A stretch of DNA of 64,000 bases from Clostridium yunnanense (GCF_016595795.1 NZ_JAENHN010000066.1:1-64000); one strand, 5' to 3'; counted from the first letter of the stretch, positions 52,955 to 62,049 are shown. The notes: generated from the sequence alone by a model not told the origin. Numbers and translations are program-made.

Positions 52955-53401
52955 ATGAAAATTGCAATAGGTTGTGATCACGGAGGAATAAATCTAAAAA
53001 ATAAAATAAGGCAACATTTATTGTCAAAGAATATTGAAGTTCAAGATTGTGGAGCTTTCAATGATGCAAGCGTAGATTACCCTGAATACTGTATTAAAGT
53101 GTCAAAAGCAGTAGTATCAAAAGAATGTGAACTTGGAATATTGTGCTGTGGAACTGGAATAGGTATGTCTATAGCAGCAAATAAATTTAAAGGGATAAGA
53201 GCAGCTGTTGTAGGAGATACTTTCTCAGCAAAAGCTACTAGAGAGCATAATAATACAAACATATTATGTTTAGGTGAGAGAGTTATTGGAGAAGGTTTAG
53301 CTCTTGATATAGTTGATGCTTGGATTAATGCTGAGTTCTTAGGTGGAAGACACAGCAATAGATTGGCTATGATTGACAATATTGAGCGCGGTGAAGTTTA
53401 A
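52955..53401 (+). CDS. rpiB: ribose-5-phosphate isomerase B (or allose-6-phosphate isomerase)
   Basis: 148 residues. IAIGCDHGGINLKNKI; catalytic Cys in ILCCGTGIGMSIAANK; HNNTNILCLGERVIG and the C-terminal FLGGRHSNRL. Interconverts ribulose-5-P and ribose-5-P. The same family also handles allose-6-P/allulose-6-P, notable because an AlsE-like epimerase is two genes downstream. Confidence 0.93.
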   Translation: MKIAIGCDHGGINLKNKIRQHLLSKNIEVQDCGAFNDASVDYPEYCIKVSKAVVSKECELGILCCGTGIGMSIAANKFKGIRAAVVGDTFSAKATREHNNTNILCLGERVIGEGLALDIVDAWINAEFLGGRHSNRLAMIDNIERGEV

Positions 53402-53429
53402 ACTATTTATATTAGAAAAAGTAAGTGTT

Positions 53430-53459
53430 CTGATTGAAAAATTGTATGTTTTCAATCAG
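53430..53459 (+). terminator. hairpin after rpiB
   Basis: CTGATTGAAAA pairs with TTTTCAATCAG around TTGTATG. The T run is inside the stem rather than after it, so termination would be partial. Confidence 0.45.
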
Positions 53460-53554
53460 TAATATGATGTATTAGGAAGAGTTTTTAAAACATAAGATAT
53501 TATCTAAGCTTGAAATTAAACGTTATTATATTTAAGTAGCTAGGGGGAATTTTT

Positions 53555-55099
53555 ATGATCGAAAAATTAAAGATGCTTCAAAACGGGACAGATATAAGAG
53601 GAATAGCTATTGAAAATTCAGAGCATAGCGTAAATTTTACACCTAGAGTAGCAAGGTTTATAGGACATGGATTCTTTAATTGGTTAAGAAATAAAAGTAC
53701 TGATAATAAGAAAATTAGTATAGCTGTTGGAATTGATTCCAGGCTATCAGGTCCTTCCATTAAGGAAGAGGTAATAGATTTGCTAATTAATGTTGGGTGT
53801 GATGTTTACGATTGTGGTATGTGTACTACTCCTGCTATGTTTATGACTACAATACATGAAAGTTATAAATGTGATGGAGCTATAATGATTACTGCAAGTC
53901 ATCTGCCATACTATTATAATGGCCTTAAGTTTTTCACTCCACAAGGTGGCTGTGAAAAAGAGGATGTAAGCGAGATTTTGAATATTGCTTGTGAAACTGA
54001 GCTTATTTTTACTGCAAAAGGTAGCTTAAATAAAATTGATTTTATAGAAGAATACTCAAATATTCTAGTAAATAAGATAAGAAAAGAAGTTAATTCGCAA
54101 GTTAATTATAATAAACCATTGCAAGGACTAAAGATAATCGTGGATGCAGGAAACGGTGCTGGTGGTTTTTTTGCAACTAAAGTACTTACAAGATTAGGGG
54201 CAGATACTGAAGGAAGTCAATTCTTAAATCCTGATGGAATGTTCCCAAATCATATACCAAATCCAGAAAACAAAGAAGCAATGAAATCCATAAGTAATGC
54301 TGTGATAAAATCAAGAGCAGATTTAGGAATAATATTTGATACTGATGTAGACAGAGCTGCAGTAGTTAGTGGTGATGGAACTGAGATAAACAGAAACTCA
54401 CTTATTGCATTGATTTCAGCTATAATTCTAGAAGAACATCCGGGTTCAATAATAGTTACAGATTCAGTGACTTCTAATGGACTTAGAGATTTTATTACAG
54501 AGCTAGGCGGAAGTCATCATAGATTTAAAAGAGGATATAGAAATGTTATAAATGAATCTAAAAGAATAAATGAAGAAGGTTTAGACAGCCAGCTTGCTAT
54601 TGAAACCTCAGGACATGCAGCTTTAAAGGAAAACTATTTCCTTGATGATGGAGCTTATCTTATTGCTAAAATACTTATTAAGATGGCAAAGTTAAAGGAA
54701 CAAGGAAAGAAGATAGAAAGCTTAATAAGTAATCTGAAAAAACCTTTGGAAAGTATGGAAGTTAGAGTTAAAATAAAAACTGAAGAGTTTGGTAGTTATG
54801 GAAGTCAAGTTATTAGTGGTCTAAGAAATTATGTTCCGAATATTCCAGGTTGGAGTATTGAGGAGAAAAATTATGAAGGAATAAAAATCAATTGTGATAA
54901 ATCTAACGGTGACGGATGGATTTTATTAAGAATGTCACTACATGAACCAGTGTTACCTATAAATATTGAGTCAGATTGTAATGATGGCACTAGTATTATA
55001 TTAGATACTTTAACTTCATTTTTGAAGAAGTACGAGCAATTAGATTTGTCAGAAGTGAATGGGATGGAGAAAAAAGATAAGGAACCTATATTATCTTAG
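53555..55099 (+). CDS. alpha-D-phosphohexomutase family enzyme (phosphomannomutase/phosphoglucomutase-like)
   Basis: 514 residues, four-domain phosphohexomutase. The phosphoserine loop is ITASHLPYYYNGLKFF, with Leu replacing the usual Asn after TASH. The metal loop is FDTDVDRAAVV and the sugar loop ETSGHAALK. Moves phosphate between C1 and C6 (or C5) of a sugar. Its presence in a polyol operon is unusual. It could act as a phosphopentomutase-like step or send the hexose phosphate product elsewhere. ATG 53555 follows AGGGGGAATTTTT. Confidence 0.8.
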   Translation: MIEKLKMLQNGTDIRGIAIENSEHSVNFTPRVARFIGHGFFNWLRNKSTDNKKISIAVGIDSRLSGPSIKEEVIDLLINVGCDVYDCGMCTTPAMFMTTIHESYKCDGAIMITASHLPYYYNGLKFFTPQGGCEKEDVSEILNIACETELIFTAKGSLNKIDFIEEYSNILVNKIRKEVNSQVNYNKPLQGLKIIVDAGNGAGGFFATKVLTRLGADTEGSQFLNPDGMFPNHIPNPENKEAMKSISNAVIKSRADLGIIFDTDVDRAAVVSGDGTEINRNSLIALISAIILEEHPGSIIVTDSVTSNGLRDFITELGGSHHRFKRGYRNVINESKRINEEGLDSQLAIETSGHAALKENYFLDDGAYLIAKILIKMAKLKEQGKKIESLISNLKKPLESMEVRVKIKTEEFGSYGSQVISGLRNYVPNIPGWSIEEKNYEGIKINCDKSNGDGWILLRMSLHEPVLPINIESDCNDGTSIILDTLTSFLKKYEQLDLSEVNGMEKKDKEPILS

Positions 55100-55217
55100 A
55101 CTTAAATATATGGCATCTTTATAAACAAAGTTCTTTATATACTTCCTGAAGGTCCTATAAGTTATCAAGTGTCCCTACAAGATAACAAACTGTTGTGAAT
55201 CATGGAGGTGTAAATAA

Positions 55218-55901
55218 ATGAAACTAGCGGCATCAATAATGTGTGGAAATCAGTTGAATTTAGATAGAGAGTTAAAAGCTTTAGAAGAAGCAAAAGTAGA
55301 TCTGTTACACTGTGATGTAATGGATGGAGTTTTTGTTAATAATTTAGCTATGGGTCCTTATGTATTAGAAGCCATAAAAAATGCTACTAACATCCCTTTG
55401 GATATCCATTTAGCTACTATAAATCCTGAAAAATATATAAAGATGTATTCTTACTTAAAGCCAGAATACATGTCTTTTCAAATTGAGACAAGTAATAATG
55501 TTGAAAGAGATATATATTTGTTAAGAGAACAAGGAATCAAGCCTGTACTCGCAATAAGTCCAGAAACTCCTATTGAAAATATTGAAAAGTACCTGCTAGA
55601 GGTAGAAATGATTTTAGCTATGACTGTGAATCCAGGCTTTGCTGGTCAAAAGTTTAGATATGAAGTAATAGAGAAAATAGCTAGAATTAATAAATTGCTT
55701 AAAGATAATCCTAGGAGACCAATGATAGAAGTTGATGGATGTATCAATAAAACTACGATGGAAGCTTTGGGGGATCAAGAAGTGGACGTATTTGTCTTAG
55801 GGACTTCAGCTTTGTTTAAAAACGATGGGAAAACATATAAGACAAAGATAGAAGAAATAAGAGAATCATATAACAATTGCTTTAAAGTTAATCAGAGATA
55901 A
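55218..55901 (+). CDS. ribulose-phosphate/allulose-6-phosphate 3-epimerase (AlsE-like)
   Basis: 227 residues, RPE-family TIM barrel. LLHCDVMDGVFVNNL and DIHLATI carry the catalytic and metal residues. SPETPIENIEKYL, MTVNPGFAGQKF, EVDGCINKTTMEAL and VFVLGTSALFKN resemble E. coli AlsE more than Rpe, which typically has VDGGI and a GSSLF-type phosphate loop. A canonical rpe is already present at 52151, so a different substrate is likely. ATG 55218 follows TGGAGGTGTAAATA. A terminator follows. Confidence 0.82.
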   Translation: MKLAASIMCGNQLNLDRELKALEEAKVDLLHCDVMDGVFVNNLAMGPYVLEAIKNATNIPLDIHLATINPEKYIKMYSYLKPEYMSFQIETSNNVERDIYLLREQGIKPVLAISPETPIENIEKYLLEVEMILAMTVNPGFAGQKFRYEVIEKIARINKLLKDNPRRPMIEVDGCINKTTMEALGDQEVDVFVLGTSALFKNDGKTYKTKIEEIRESYNNCFKVNQR

Positions 55902-55987
55902 TAACTATTAAAAATTTATCATAAAGTTAGTTTACCTACAATAGACTAAGTTTTATCTTAATATATATTTTATTATAGATATATAAT

Positions 55988-56036
55988 AAAAATCCTTTGT
56001 AATTCATTAAACATTTGAATTGCAAAGGATTTTTTG
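55988..56036 (+). terminator. terminator closing module 1
   Basis: AAAATCCTTTGTAATTC pairs with GAATTGCAAAGGATTTT (one mismatch), followed by TTTTGC. Confidence 0.8.
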
Positions 56037-56222
56037 CTTTCTTACACCATTTAGTAGAAATATGTACATATGAACAAATAAAGAATTTAAAATTGTAAAG
56101 AAATACAAACTTTTAGGGCTTATAATTACTGTGGTACAATAATTGCAACAATGAAAAGGAGTTTACTACGTTTTAACTATATGGATATGTATTAATGAAA
56201 ACTATCTAAGATAATAACCAAG

Positions 56223-56313
56223 TAAAAATGTATATAAAGTTTTATTAAATTAGGAAAATTTTAAGAAAATGTATATACAAAAACGTAAGTACTTTTTTGA
56301 AAATGTATACATG
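56223..56313 (+). promoter_or_regulatory. three activator-like sites upstream of module 2
   Basis: AAAAATGTATATAAA (56223-56237), GAAAATGTATATACA (56265-56279) and GAAAATGTATACATG (56299-56313). Their TGTATATACA and TGTATACA cores are palindromic. They lie 60-150 bases upstream of a -24/-12 promoter, the usual place for enhancer binding by a sigma-54 activator. The rest of 55902-56415 shows only the terminator. Confidence 0.6.
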
Positions 56314-56370
56314 AGTATATTATTGAGGCTATAAGCCAATTGGAAGGAGTGATTAATATTAGAAATATGG

Positions 56371-56388
56371 TTGGCACGACAATTGCTA
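56371..56388 (+). promoter_or_regulatory. sigma-54 promoter of module 2
   Basis: TTGGCAC-GACAA-TTGCTA matches consensus exactly (-24 at 56372-56377, -12 at 56383-56387), about 29 bases before the regulator's ATG. It drives the regulator and the PTS genes behind it. The open frame that starts at TTG 56371 merely reads through the promoter. Confidence 0.85.
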
Positions 56389-56415
56389 AATAGTATAAGC
56401 GTAGGGGGACTTGAT

Positions 56416-59286
56416 ATGAGTTTGAAGGAAAAGTTTTTAAATCTAATAAAAAATGAAAATAAGAAAGATCCTTATACGGATGTTAAGCTTGCTAAACTCT
56501 TAGCTACCTCGAGAGAAAACATTACAGCTTTAAGAAAAGAGCTTAATATTGGAAATTCAAGAGAACGAAGAAAGCCATATCTCGAGAACACCATAGATGA
56601 AATATTAAAGAAGGATCCAAAAGTCAATATAAGTAAGATAACAAGACTACTTTTACAAGAAGGATTCGATATATCAAGACATGTTGTAGAGGAGATCTTA
56701 GAGGAAAGTGGCAAAAATCTTGAAGCAGTAAGTGACATTGAAGAAAGCTTAGATCCTTTTGAAAGCTTAACTGGATATAATGGCAGTCTTAATAGAGCTG
56801 TTGCACAAGCAAAGTCAGCGATCTTATACCCTCCATTTGGTCTTCCAACTTTAATAACGGGAGAAAGTGGAGTAGGAAAGACTCAGTTTGCAGAGTGTAT
56901 GTATAATTTTGCAAGGGGCTTTAGAAGTGAAGCAGGTGACATGCCTTTTGTTATATTCAACTGTGCTGATTATGGTGATAATCCTCAACTTATACTATCT
57001 CTGTTATATGGCTATAAAAAGGGTGCCTTTACTGGAGCTGATTGTGATAGTGAAGGACTAGTAGAGCAAGCAGATAATGGAATACTTTTCTTAGATGAAA
57101 TTCATAGATTGCCGCCTAAAGGTCAGGAAATATTATTCTCTATTTTAGATAGAGGAACCTTTAGAAGGCTGGGAGAGACAAAGAATGAAAGAAAAGTAAA
57201 CATTATGTTCATAGGTGCAACAACGGAAAATATTGAATCAGAGCTTTTACTAACCTTTAGAAGAAGAATTCCTATGGTTATATCAATACCTTCTCTGAGA
57301 GATAGGTTTTTTGTTGAAAAAATCGATCTAATAAAGCAGTTTCTTCAACAAGAGTGCGACAGGATAAACTATAAGATCTACGTAGAAGGAAGAGTAATTG
57401 AAATTTTATCTTTAAAAAGATTTAGCGGTAATATAGGACAGTTAAAGAGTCTTGTAAAAGTTATCTGTGCAAGAGCTTTTATGAAACACATTAATAAAGA
57501 GGAAGACATAATCAATATAGGTTACGATGAAGTTCTTGAATCTAATATTGTTGATAATGGCTTGATGCTGGAGGATATAAATATCGTTGAGGTTAGAAAG
57601 TATATAAAGGACATAATATTTATACCTCATTCAGGAAATAAGCTTGAAATCATAAATAGAGAAGTGAAAGACAAAGATGTGGCATTAGAAGACTTTTACT
57701 CTCAAATAGAGAAAAAATATAATGAACTTTTAAAATTAGAAATGGCATCTAGTGAATGTGAAGAAATCTTATGGGCATTTATAATGAACAAATTTAAAGA
57801 TTTAGGCTTCAAAAATGAAAAAGATCACCTAGTAACCCTAAATGAATTAGTTAATTTTGTAGATGCTGAATTAATTGAGCTAATAAAAGAACTTAAACTT
57901 AATATCATGAATCTTAATAAAGACTATAGCTTCAATGAAAACGTATTTATATATCTAGCTATTCATCTTGAAGAGGCCATAAAAAGGATAAGGCTTAAGC
58001 AACAAATAGTAAACATAAATCTTGGAAAAATAAAGAAAGAACTGAAGAATGAATATGAGATAGCTTTAAGTTTTTCAGAAAAACTTGAAAAGAAAAAGGA
58101 TATAAAAATACCAGAAGATGAAATTGGTTTTATAGCGATGTATATAAATGCTATGACTGAAAAGAAACCTAATCAGAGCAAAGTTGGAGTGATTGTTCTC
58201 TCTCATGGACAAATTGCAACTGAGATAGTAAAAGTAACCAAGCAGTTATTAAACGTAGATTTTCCTATTGCGATAGATATGCCTTTAAGTGAAAGTCCAT
58301 CAATAATATATGAAAAGGCATTGGTACTATCAAAAATTATTGATGAAGGAAAAGGAATAATTTTTCTAGTGGATATGGGTTCCTTAGTAAAGGTAGGAGA
58401 GTTAGTCACTGAGAAACTAGGAATAAAAACTAGAACCATAGACAGAGTAGACTTACTTAGTGTAATTGAAGCAGTAAGGAAGGCATCACTAAAGGATTGT
58501 GATCTTGATGAAATATACTTTAGTTTAACTAGGTCCAGGACAAACTATTCGAATTTAGTTGTAGAGGAAACTTCAAAACCAAAGGCAATAGTTACATTAT
58601 GCTTGACCGGTGATGGAACGGCTTTGTTTATAAAAGAATCATATGCAAGAAAATATCCGAACTTAAAGATATTTCAGCTTGGAATGATGGATGAGAAACT
58701 AAAAGATAAAATCAAGGAAATACAGTGTAGTTATAAAATCATAGCAATAGTAGGAACTATAAATCCAGAAATTGAAGGAGTTAATTTTATACCATACGAC
58801 CCATTATTTATGAATCATGGTTCTAGAGAATTAGAGTTTGTATTGAACCAAAATAAGCCAGATATAGATCCGATTTTTGATGATGACTTAATACTTTTTG
58901 AGCCAGATATTAAAAACTCAAAAGAGCTTATTGAAATAATGTGTTCACTCCTTATCAATAAAGGCTATGTAAATAAAGGCTTTATGAAGTCTGTTTTTAA
59001 AAGAGAAGAAGTTGTGCCTACATTCTTTAAAGGCGGAGTAGCGATGCCACATGGAGATAATTCGGAAGTTAAAAAATCATCTGTAGTTTTTGTAAAGCTC
59101 AAGAGACCAATAAATTGGGGGTTTGGAAATGTGCAGATCGTATGCTTACCAACGCTTATGGTAAATGACAAGAAGATTGTAAAGAGTATGCTTAAACCGT
59201 TTTTAAATCAAGAATTTATAGACGAACTAAAGGCAACAGCAAGCTTAGAAGAATTTAAAGAAAAAATTTATTATACATTAAATTAA
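56416..59286 (+). CDS. LevR-type sigma-54 activator with PTS regulatory domains, module 2
   Basis: 956 residues from ATG 56416 (AGGGGGACTTGAT upstream), chosen over the 56371 frame start because that lies in the promoter. Same architecture as regulator 1: HTH with KKDPYTDVKLAKLL, AAA+ with GESGVGKTQ and GAFTGA (203-208), and a PRD with His517. EIIA-mannose-like His597 in LSHGQIATE, EIIB-like CLTGDGTA and a C-terminal EIIA-like His879 in AMPHGDN follow. In contrast to module 1 it is the first gene of the PTS operon, so activation is self-reinforcing. Confidence 0.92.
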   Translation: MSLKEKFLNLIKNENKKDPYTDVKLAKLLATSRENITALRKELNIGNSRERRKPYLENTIDEILKKDPKVNISKITRLLLQEGFDISRHVVEEILEESGKNLEAVSDIEESLDPFESLTGYNGSLNRAVAQAKSAILYPPFGLPTLITGESGVGKTQFAECMYNFARGFRSEAGDMPFVIFNCADYGDNPQLILSLLYGYKKGAFTGADCDSEGLVEQADNGILFLDEIHRLPPKGQEILFSILDRGTFRRLGETKNERKVNIMFIGATTENIESELLLTFRRRIPMVISIPSLRDRFFVEKIDLIKQFLQQECDRINYKIYVEGRVIEILSLKRFSGNIGQLKSLVKVICARAFMKHINKEEDIINIGYDEVLESNIVDNGLMLEDINIVEVRKYIKDIIFIPHSGNKLEIINREVKDKDVALEDFYSQIEKKYNELLKLEMASSECEEILWAFIMNKFKDLGFKNEKDHLVTLNELVNFVDAELIELIKELKLNIMNLNKDYSFNENVFIYLAIHLEEAIKRIRLKQQIVNINLGKIKKELKNEYEIALSFSEKLEKKKDIKIPEDEIGFIAMYINAMTEKKPNQSKVGVIVLSHGQIATEIVKVTKQLLNVDFPIAIDMPLSESPSIIYEKALVLSKIIDEGKGIIFLVDMGSLVKVGELVTEKLGIKTRTIDRVDLLSVIEAVRKASLKDCDLDEIYFSLTRSRTNYSNLVVEETSKPKAIVTLCLTGDGTALFIKESYARKYPNLKIFQLGMMDEKLKDKIKEIQCSYKIIAIVGTINPEIEGVNFIPYDPLFMNHGSRELEFVLNQNKPDIDPIFDDDLILFEPDIKNSKELIEIMCSLLINKGYVNKGFMKSVFKREEVVPTFFKGGVAMPHGDNSEVKKSSVVFVKLKRPINWGFGNVQIVCLPTLMVNDKKIVKSMLKPFLNQEFIDELKATASLEEFKEKIYYTLN

Positions 59287-59305
59287 CTTAAGGAGTGAAT
59301 AAGAG

Positions 59306-59755
59306 ATGTTAGATTTAGATTTAATCGAACTAAAATTAAAAGCAAGTTCATGGAGAGAGGTTATAGAGAAATTAGGCTGTAATATGAAGTCTAAGGGATA
59401 TGTTCTAGAAAGTTATGTTGATGCAGTAATCAGCAGAGAAGAAAAACTTCCTACAGGATTGCCAATAGATGATTTCAGCGTTGCAATCCCACACACTGAC
59501 CCTGGACATGTAAACGAATCCGCTATAGCAATAGCGACTTTAGAAGAACCAGTAGAATTTAATATGATGATTGATCCAGAGCAAAAGACTAAAGTTCAAC
59601 TAGTATTCTTACTAGCTGTGAAAAATCCTAATGCCCAAGTTACATTATTAAAGACATTGATGTCAGTATTCCAAAACAAAGAATTACTAATCAATATCCA
59701 AAATGCTGAATCAAAGCAAGAAATAAAAAAGCTATTAGACTGTCTAGCAGTTTAA
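59306..59755 (+). CDS. PTS EIIA component, galactitol-type, module 2
   Basis: 149 residues. Active His63 in VAIPHTDPGH, preceded by AVISREEKLPTGLPIDDFS. ATG 59306 follows TTAAGGAGTGAATAAGAG, 19 bases after the regulator stop. Paralogue of the gene at 46066. Confidence 0.9.
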   Translation: MLDLDLIELKLKASSWREVIEKLGCNMKSKGYVLESYVDAVISREEKLPTGLPIDDFSVAIPHTDPGHVNESAIAIATLEEPVEFNMMIDPEQKTKVQLVFLLAVKNPNAQVTLLKTLMSVFQNKELLINIQNAESKQEIKKLLDCLAV

Positions 59756-59779
59756 ATATAAAAAAGAGGAGATAAAATT

Positions 59780-60082
59780 ATGAAAACTTTTAGAGTATTA
59801 TCAGTATGTGGTTCAGGTACAGTTACTTCTTCAATGATTGCTGAAAAGCTTAAGGATGAATTAGAAGAAAGAGGAATAAGGATTACAGCAACAGAAGCAA
59901 AACCAACTGAAGCTTTAAATCTTGCACAAGGAGGTGGATTTGATTTTATAACACATACTAGTCCATTGCCAAAGGCTGATTATGGGATACCTACAATAAA
60001 TGCTGTTGGATTTTTAACTGGCTTTGGTGAAGAAGAATTCTTAGACGAAGTTATGAAAGTTATTAAAGAGTTATCAAAATAG
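59780..60082 (+). CDS. PTS EIIB component, galactitol-type, module 2
   Basis: 100 residues. Phosphocysteine Cys10 in LSVCGSGTVTSSMI, then FDFITHTSPLPKADYGIP. ATG follows AAAGAGGAGATAAAATT. Paralogue of 46564-46842. Confidence 0.92.
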   Translation: MKTFRVLSVCGSGTVTSSMIAEKLKDELEERGIRITATEAKPTEALNLAQGGGFDFITHTSPLPKADYGIPTINAVGFLTGFGEEEFLDEVMKVIKELSK

Positions 60083-60103
60083 TAAGATAAGGGAGGTATT
60101 AAT

Positions 60104-61522
60104 ATGTTTTTTCAAATATTAAAACAAGTATTCGACACCTTTGGAGCACCTGTATTTGTGCCAATAATGATCTTTATAATTGCAAAGATATTAAAAGTAA
60201 AAACTAAAAAGGCATTTTTCTCAGCTCTATATGCAGGGGTAGGACTTGAAGGTTTCACGCTATTATTAAATTCATTTACACCTATAATATCACCAGTAGT
60301 TCAAAAAATGGTTGAAAATACAGGTATCCACCTACCAGTATTCGATGTAGGCTGGCAGGCAACAGCTCTAGTTGCATTTTCAACTGAACCAGGAATGATA
60401 TTCCTAGCTGTTGGTTTAATAGTTCAAACAGGGTTATTCTTACTTAAATGGACTGACGTATTCCAACCTTCAGATTTGTGGAACAACTACTCATATATAG
60501 TTTGGGGATCAATGGTGTTTGTAGTAACCCACAATATGTTATTAGCATTAGGATGTATGATTCTACTAAATATGTATAGTTTATTAGTAGCAGAATTAAT
60601 GGCAAAAAGATGGTCAACCTATTATGGGTATCCAAACTGTACTATAATAGCAATGCACAATATTGAAGCTGCAGTATTTACAGCTGCAATAGATCCATTA
60701 TTAAATTTAATTGGATTCAATAAGATAAAGTTAAATCCACAGACTTTACAAAAGAAATTAGGATTCTTTGGTGAACCAATCTCCTTAGGTTTATTATTAG
60801 GTATGTTTATAGGAATATTAGGTAACTTTACTGCTTTAAACACATTAGCTGCTTGGGGCGAAGTAGCTAAGATGGGTATAGCAACTAGCTGTATCATGGC
60901 TATATTCCCAAGAATAGCTGGACTTTTTGCTCAAGCTTTCCTTCCAATAACTGAAGCAGCAAGAAAATCACTTAAGAAGGATACAAGTTCTACTCGTACT
61001 TGGTTCTTAGGAGTTAACGATGCAACAGGTTATGGAGAACCAGCAACTTTAATAAGTGGTGTAATGCTTATACCAATAATGGTAGTAGTAGCAATGGTTT
61101 TACCAGGAAATAAAGTTCTTCCAGTAGTTGATTTATTAGCTTTACCATTCATGGTACAAGGAATAATTGCATTAACTAATGGTAATATTGCTAAAACTGT
61201 AGTGAACGGTATAATATGGTTTGGTTTAGGATTATACATGTGTACTTATACAGCGCCGTTATTTACTCAGATAGCAGTAAGTGTTGGTGTATCTTTACCA
61301 GTAGGAGCTTTAATGATAACAAGCTTCAATATATTAGGAAAACCTTTAATGGGATTAGTTTTCTTAGCTTTCTTGAGCCAAAACCCAATATTTATCGCAA
61401 TAGCAGTTGGGGTTTATGCAGTACTTCTAATTTTATTCAGAAAGAATAAGAATGCAGTTTATGATTATCTAGAAAAACAAGCAGATAAGAATGCTCAAGA
61501 GCAAATGCAAGAGGCCGTATAA
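60104..61522 (+). CDS. PTS EIIC component, galactitol family, module 2
   Basis: 472 residues, about 50 longer than the module 1 EIIC, with 11-12 hydrophobic segments. DVGWQATALVAFSTEPGM replaces the WPAAAA segment. FLGVNDATGYGEPATLISG replaces the conserved GIDAAVSVGHPS region. The pair therefore differs at positions likely to contact substrate, suggesting different polyols. ATG 60104 follows AAGGGAGGTATTAAT. Confidence 0.9.
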   Translation: MFFQILKQVFDTFGAPVFVPIMIFIIAKILKVKTKKAFFSALYAGVGLEGFTLLLNSFTPIISPVVQKMVENTGIHLPVFDVGWQATALVAFSTEPGMIFLAVGLIVQTGLFLLKWTDVFQPSDLWNNYSYIVWGSMVFVVTHNMLLALGCMILLNMYSLLVAELMAKRWSTYYGYPNCTIIAMHNIEAAVFTAAIDPLLNLIGFNKIKLNPQTLQKKLGFFGEPISLGLLLGMFIGILGNFTALNTLAAWGEVAKMGIATSCIMAIFPRIAGLFAQAFLPITEAARKSLKKDTSSTRTWFLGVNDATGYGEPATLISGVMLIPIMVVVAMVLPGNKVLPVVDLLALPFMVQGIIALTNGNIAKTVVNGIIWFGLGLYMCTYTAPLFTQIAVSVGVSLPVGALMITSFNILGKPLMGLVFLAFLSQNPIFIAIAVGVYAVLLILFRKNKNAVYDYLEKQADKNAQEQMQEAV

Positions 61523-61539
61523 TAATATAAAATAAAGTT

Positions 61540-61589
61540 TAGCTGTACGAAGGTATTTGATAAAACCTTTGTACAGCTATTATTTTTTG
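61540..61589 (+). terminator. terminator after the module 2 PTS operon
   Basis: TAGCTGTAC / GTACAGCTA, with AAGGT/ACCTT extending the stem, followed by TTATTTTTT. Confidence 0.8.
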
Positions 61590-61660
61590 TCTATTTTTAT
61601 GGTTAGCTGAAATTAAGGTATAAGTTTTTAGTGATCTATGTAAAAAATAATAGCTTAATT

Positions 61661-61725
61661 ATATTTTAAATTCTATAACCAGAACCCGTGAGGGGTTTAA
61701 AAATGCATTTCAGATCGAAGTGAAC
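61661..61725. repeat. REP-like palindrome, member 4
   Basis: Contains AATTCTATAACCAGAACCC, then GTGAGGGGTTTAAAAATG and CAGATCGAAGTGAAC. The order CAGAACCC - GAGG - GTTT - AAAAT - ATTTC - GAT - GAAGTG is shared with the 39742 element. It lacks the outer left arm, so it is a partial copy. Confidence 0.5.
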
Positions 61726-61759
61726 ATTTTTATATAGGGTTTCATTACGAAAACTTAAG

Positions 61760-61810
61760 TTATGCATGTTCGAAAATCGTGGCTACTGAGGATTTTCGCG
61801 GCATGCATAA
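61760..61810. repeat. hairpin element
   Basis: TTATGCATG (61760-61768) pairs with CATGCATAA (61802-61810), and CGAAAATC with GATTTTCG inside it. Role unknown. Confidence 0.5.
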
Positions 61811-61923
61811 ATTAATAGTTAACAGAAGTATCACTTAGTTTTATTAAATGGAACTGAATTATCTATATATCCAGCTTACAATGTGAAGAAATAATATAGT
61901 TAATAAGCTTAAATAAAAAGTCA

Positions 61924-62000
61924 GAAAAAGTATATACAAAACTCTTAAACATTTTGTGAAATAATAATTATTTTAGGAAAATGTAAGAAAATGCTTACAA
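61924..62000 (+). promoter_or_regulatory. activator-like sites upstream of the second module 2 promoter
   Basis: GAAAAAGTATATACAA (61924-61939), then GAAAATGTAAG (61977-61987) overlapping GAAAATGCTTACAA (61987-62000). The last two together form the palindrome TGTAAG-N6-CTTACA. They lie 50-125 bases before the -24 element and match the sites at 56223-56313. Confidence 0.6.
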
Positions 62001-62049
62001 TTCCTTGAGGGGGGGGCCATTTCATAGATTTTAATTTTATGGAATATGT

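Noticed and set aside
56371-56415. Upstream start (TTG 56371) for the second regulator
   Set aside because: Those codons coincide with the -24/-12 promoter. ATG 56416 has a good ribosome binding site and matches the N-terminus of the paralogue.
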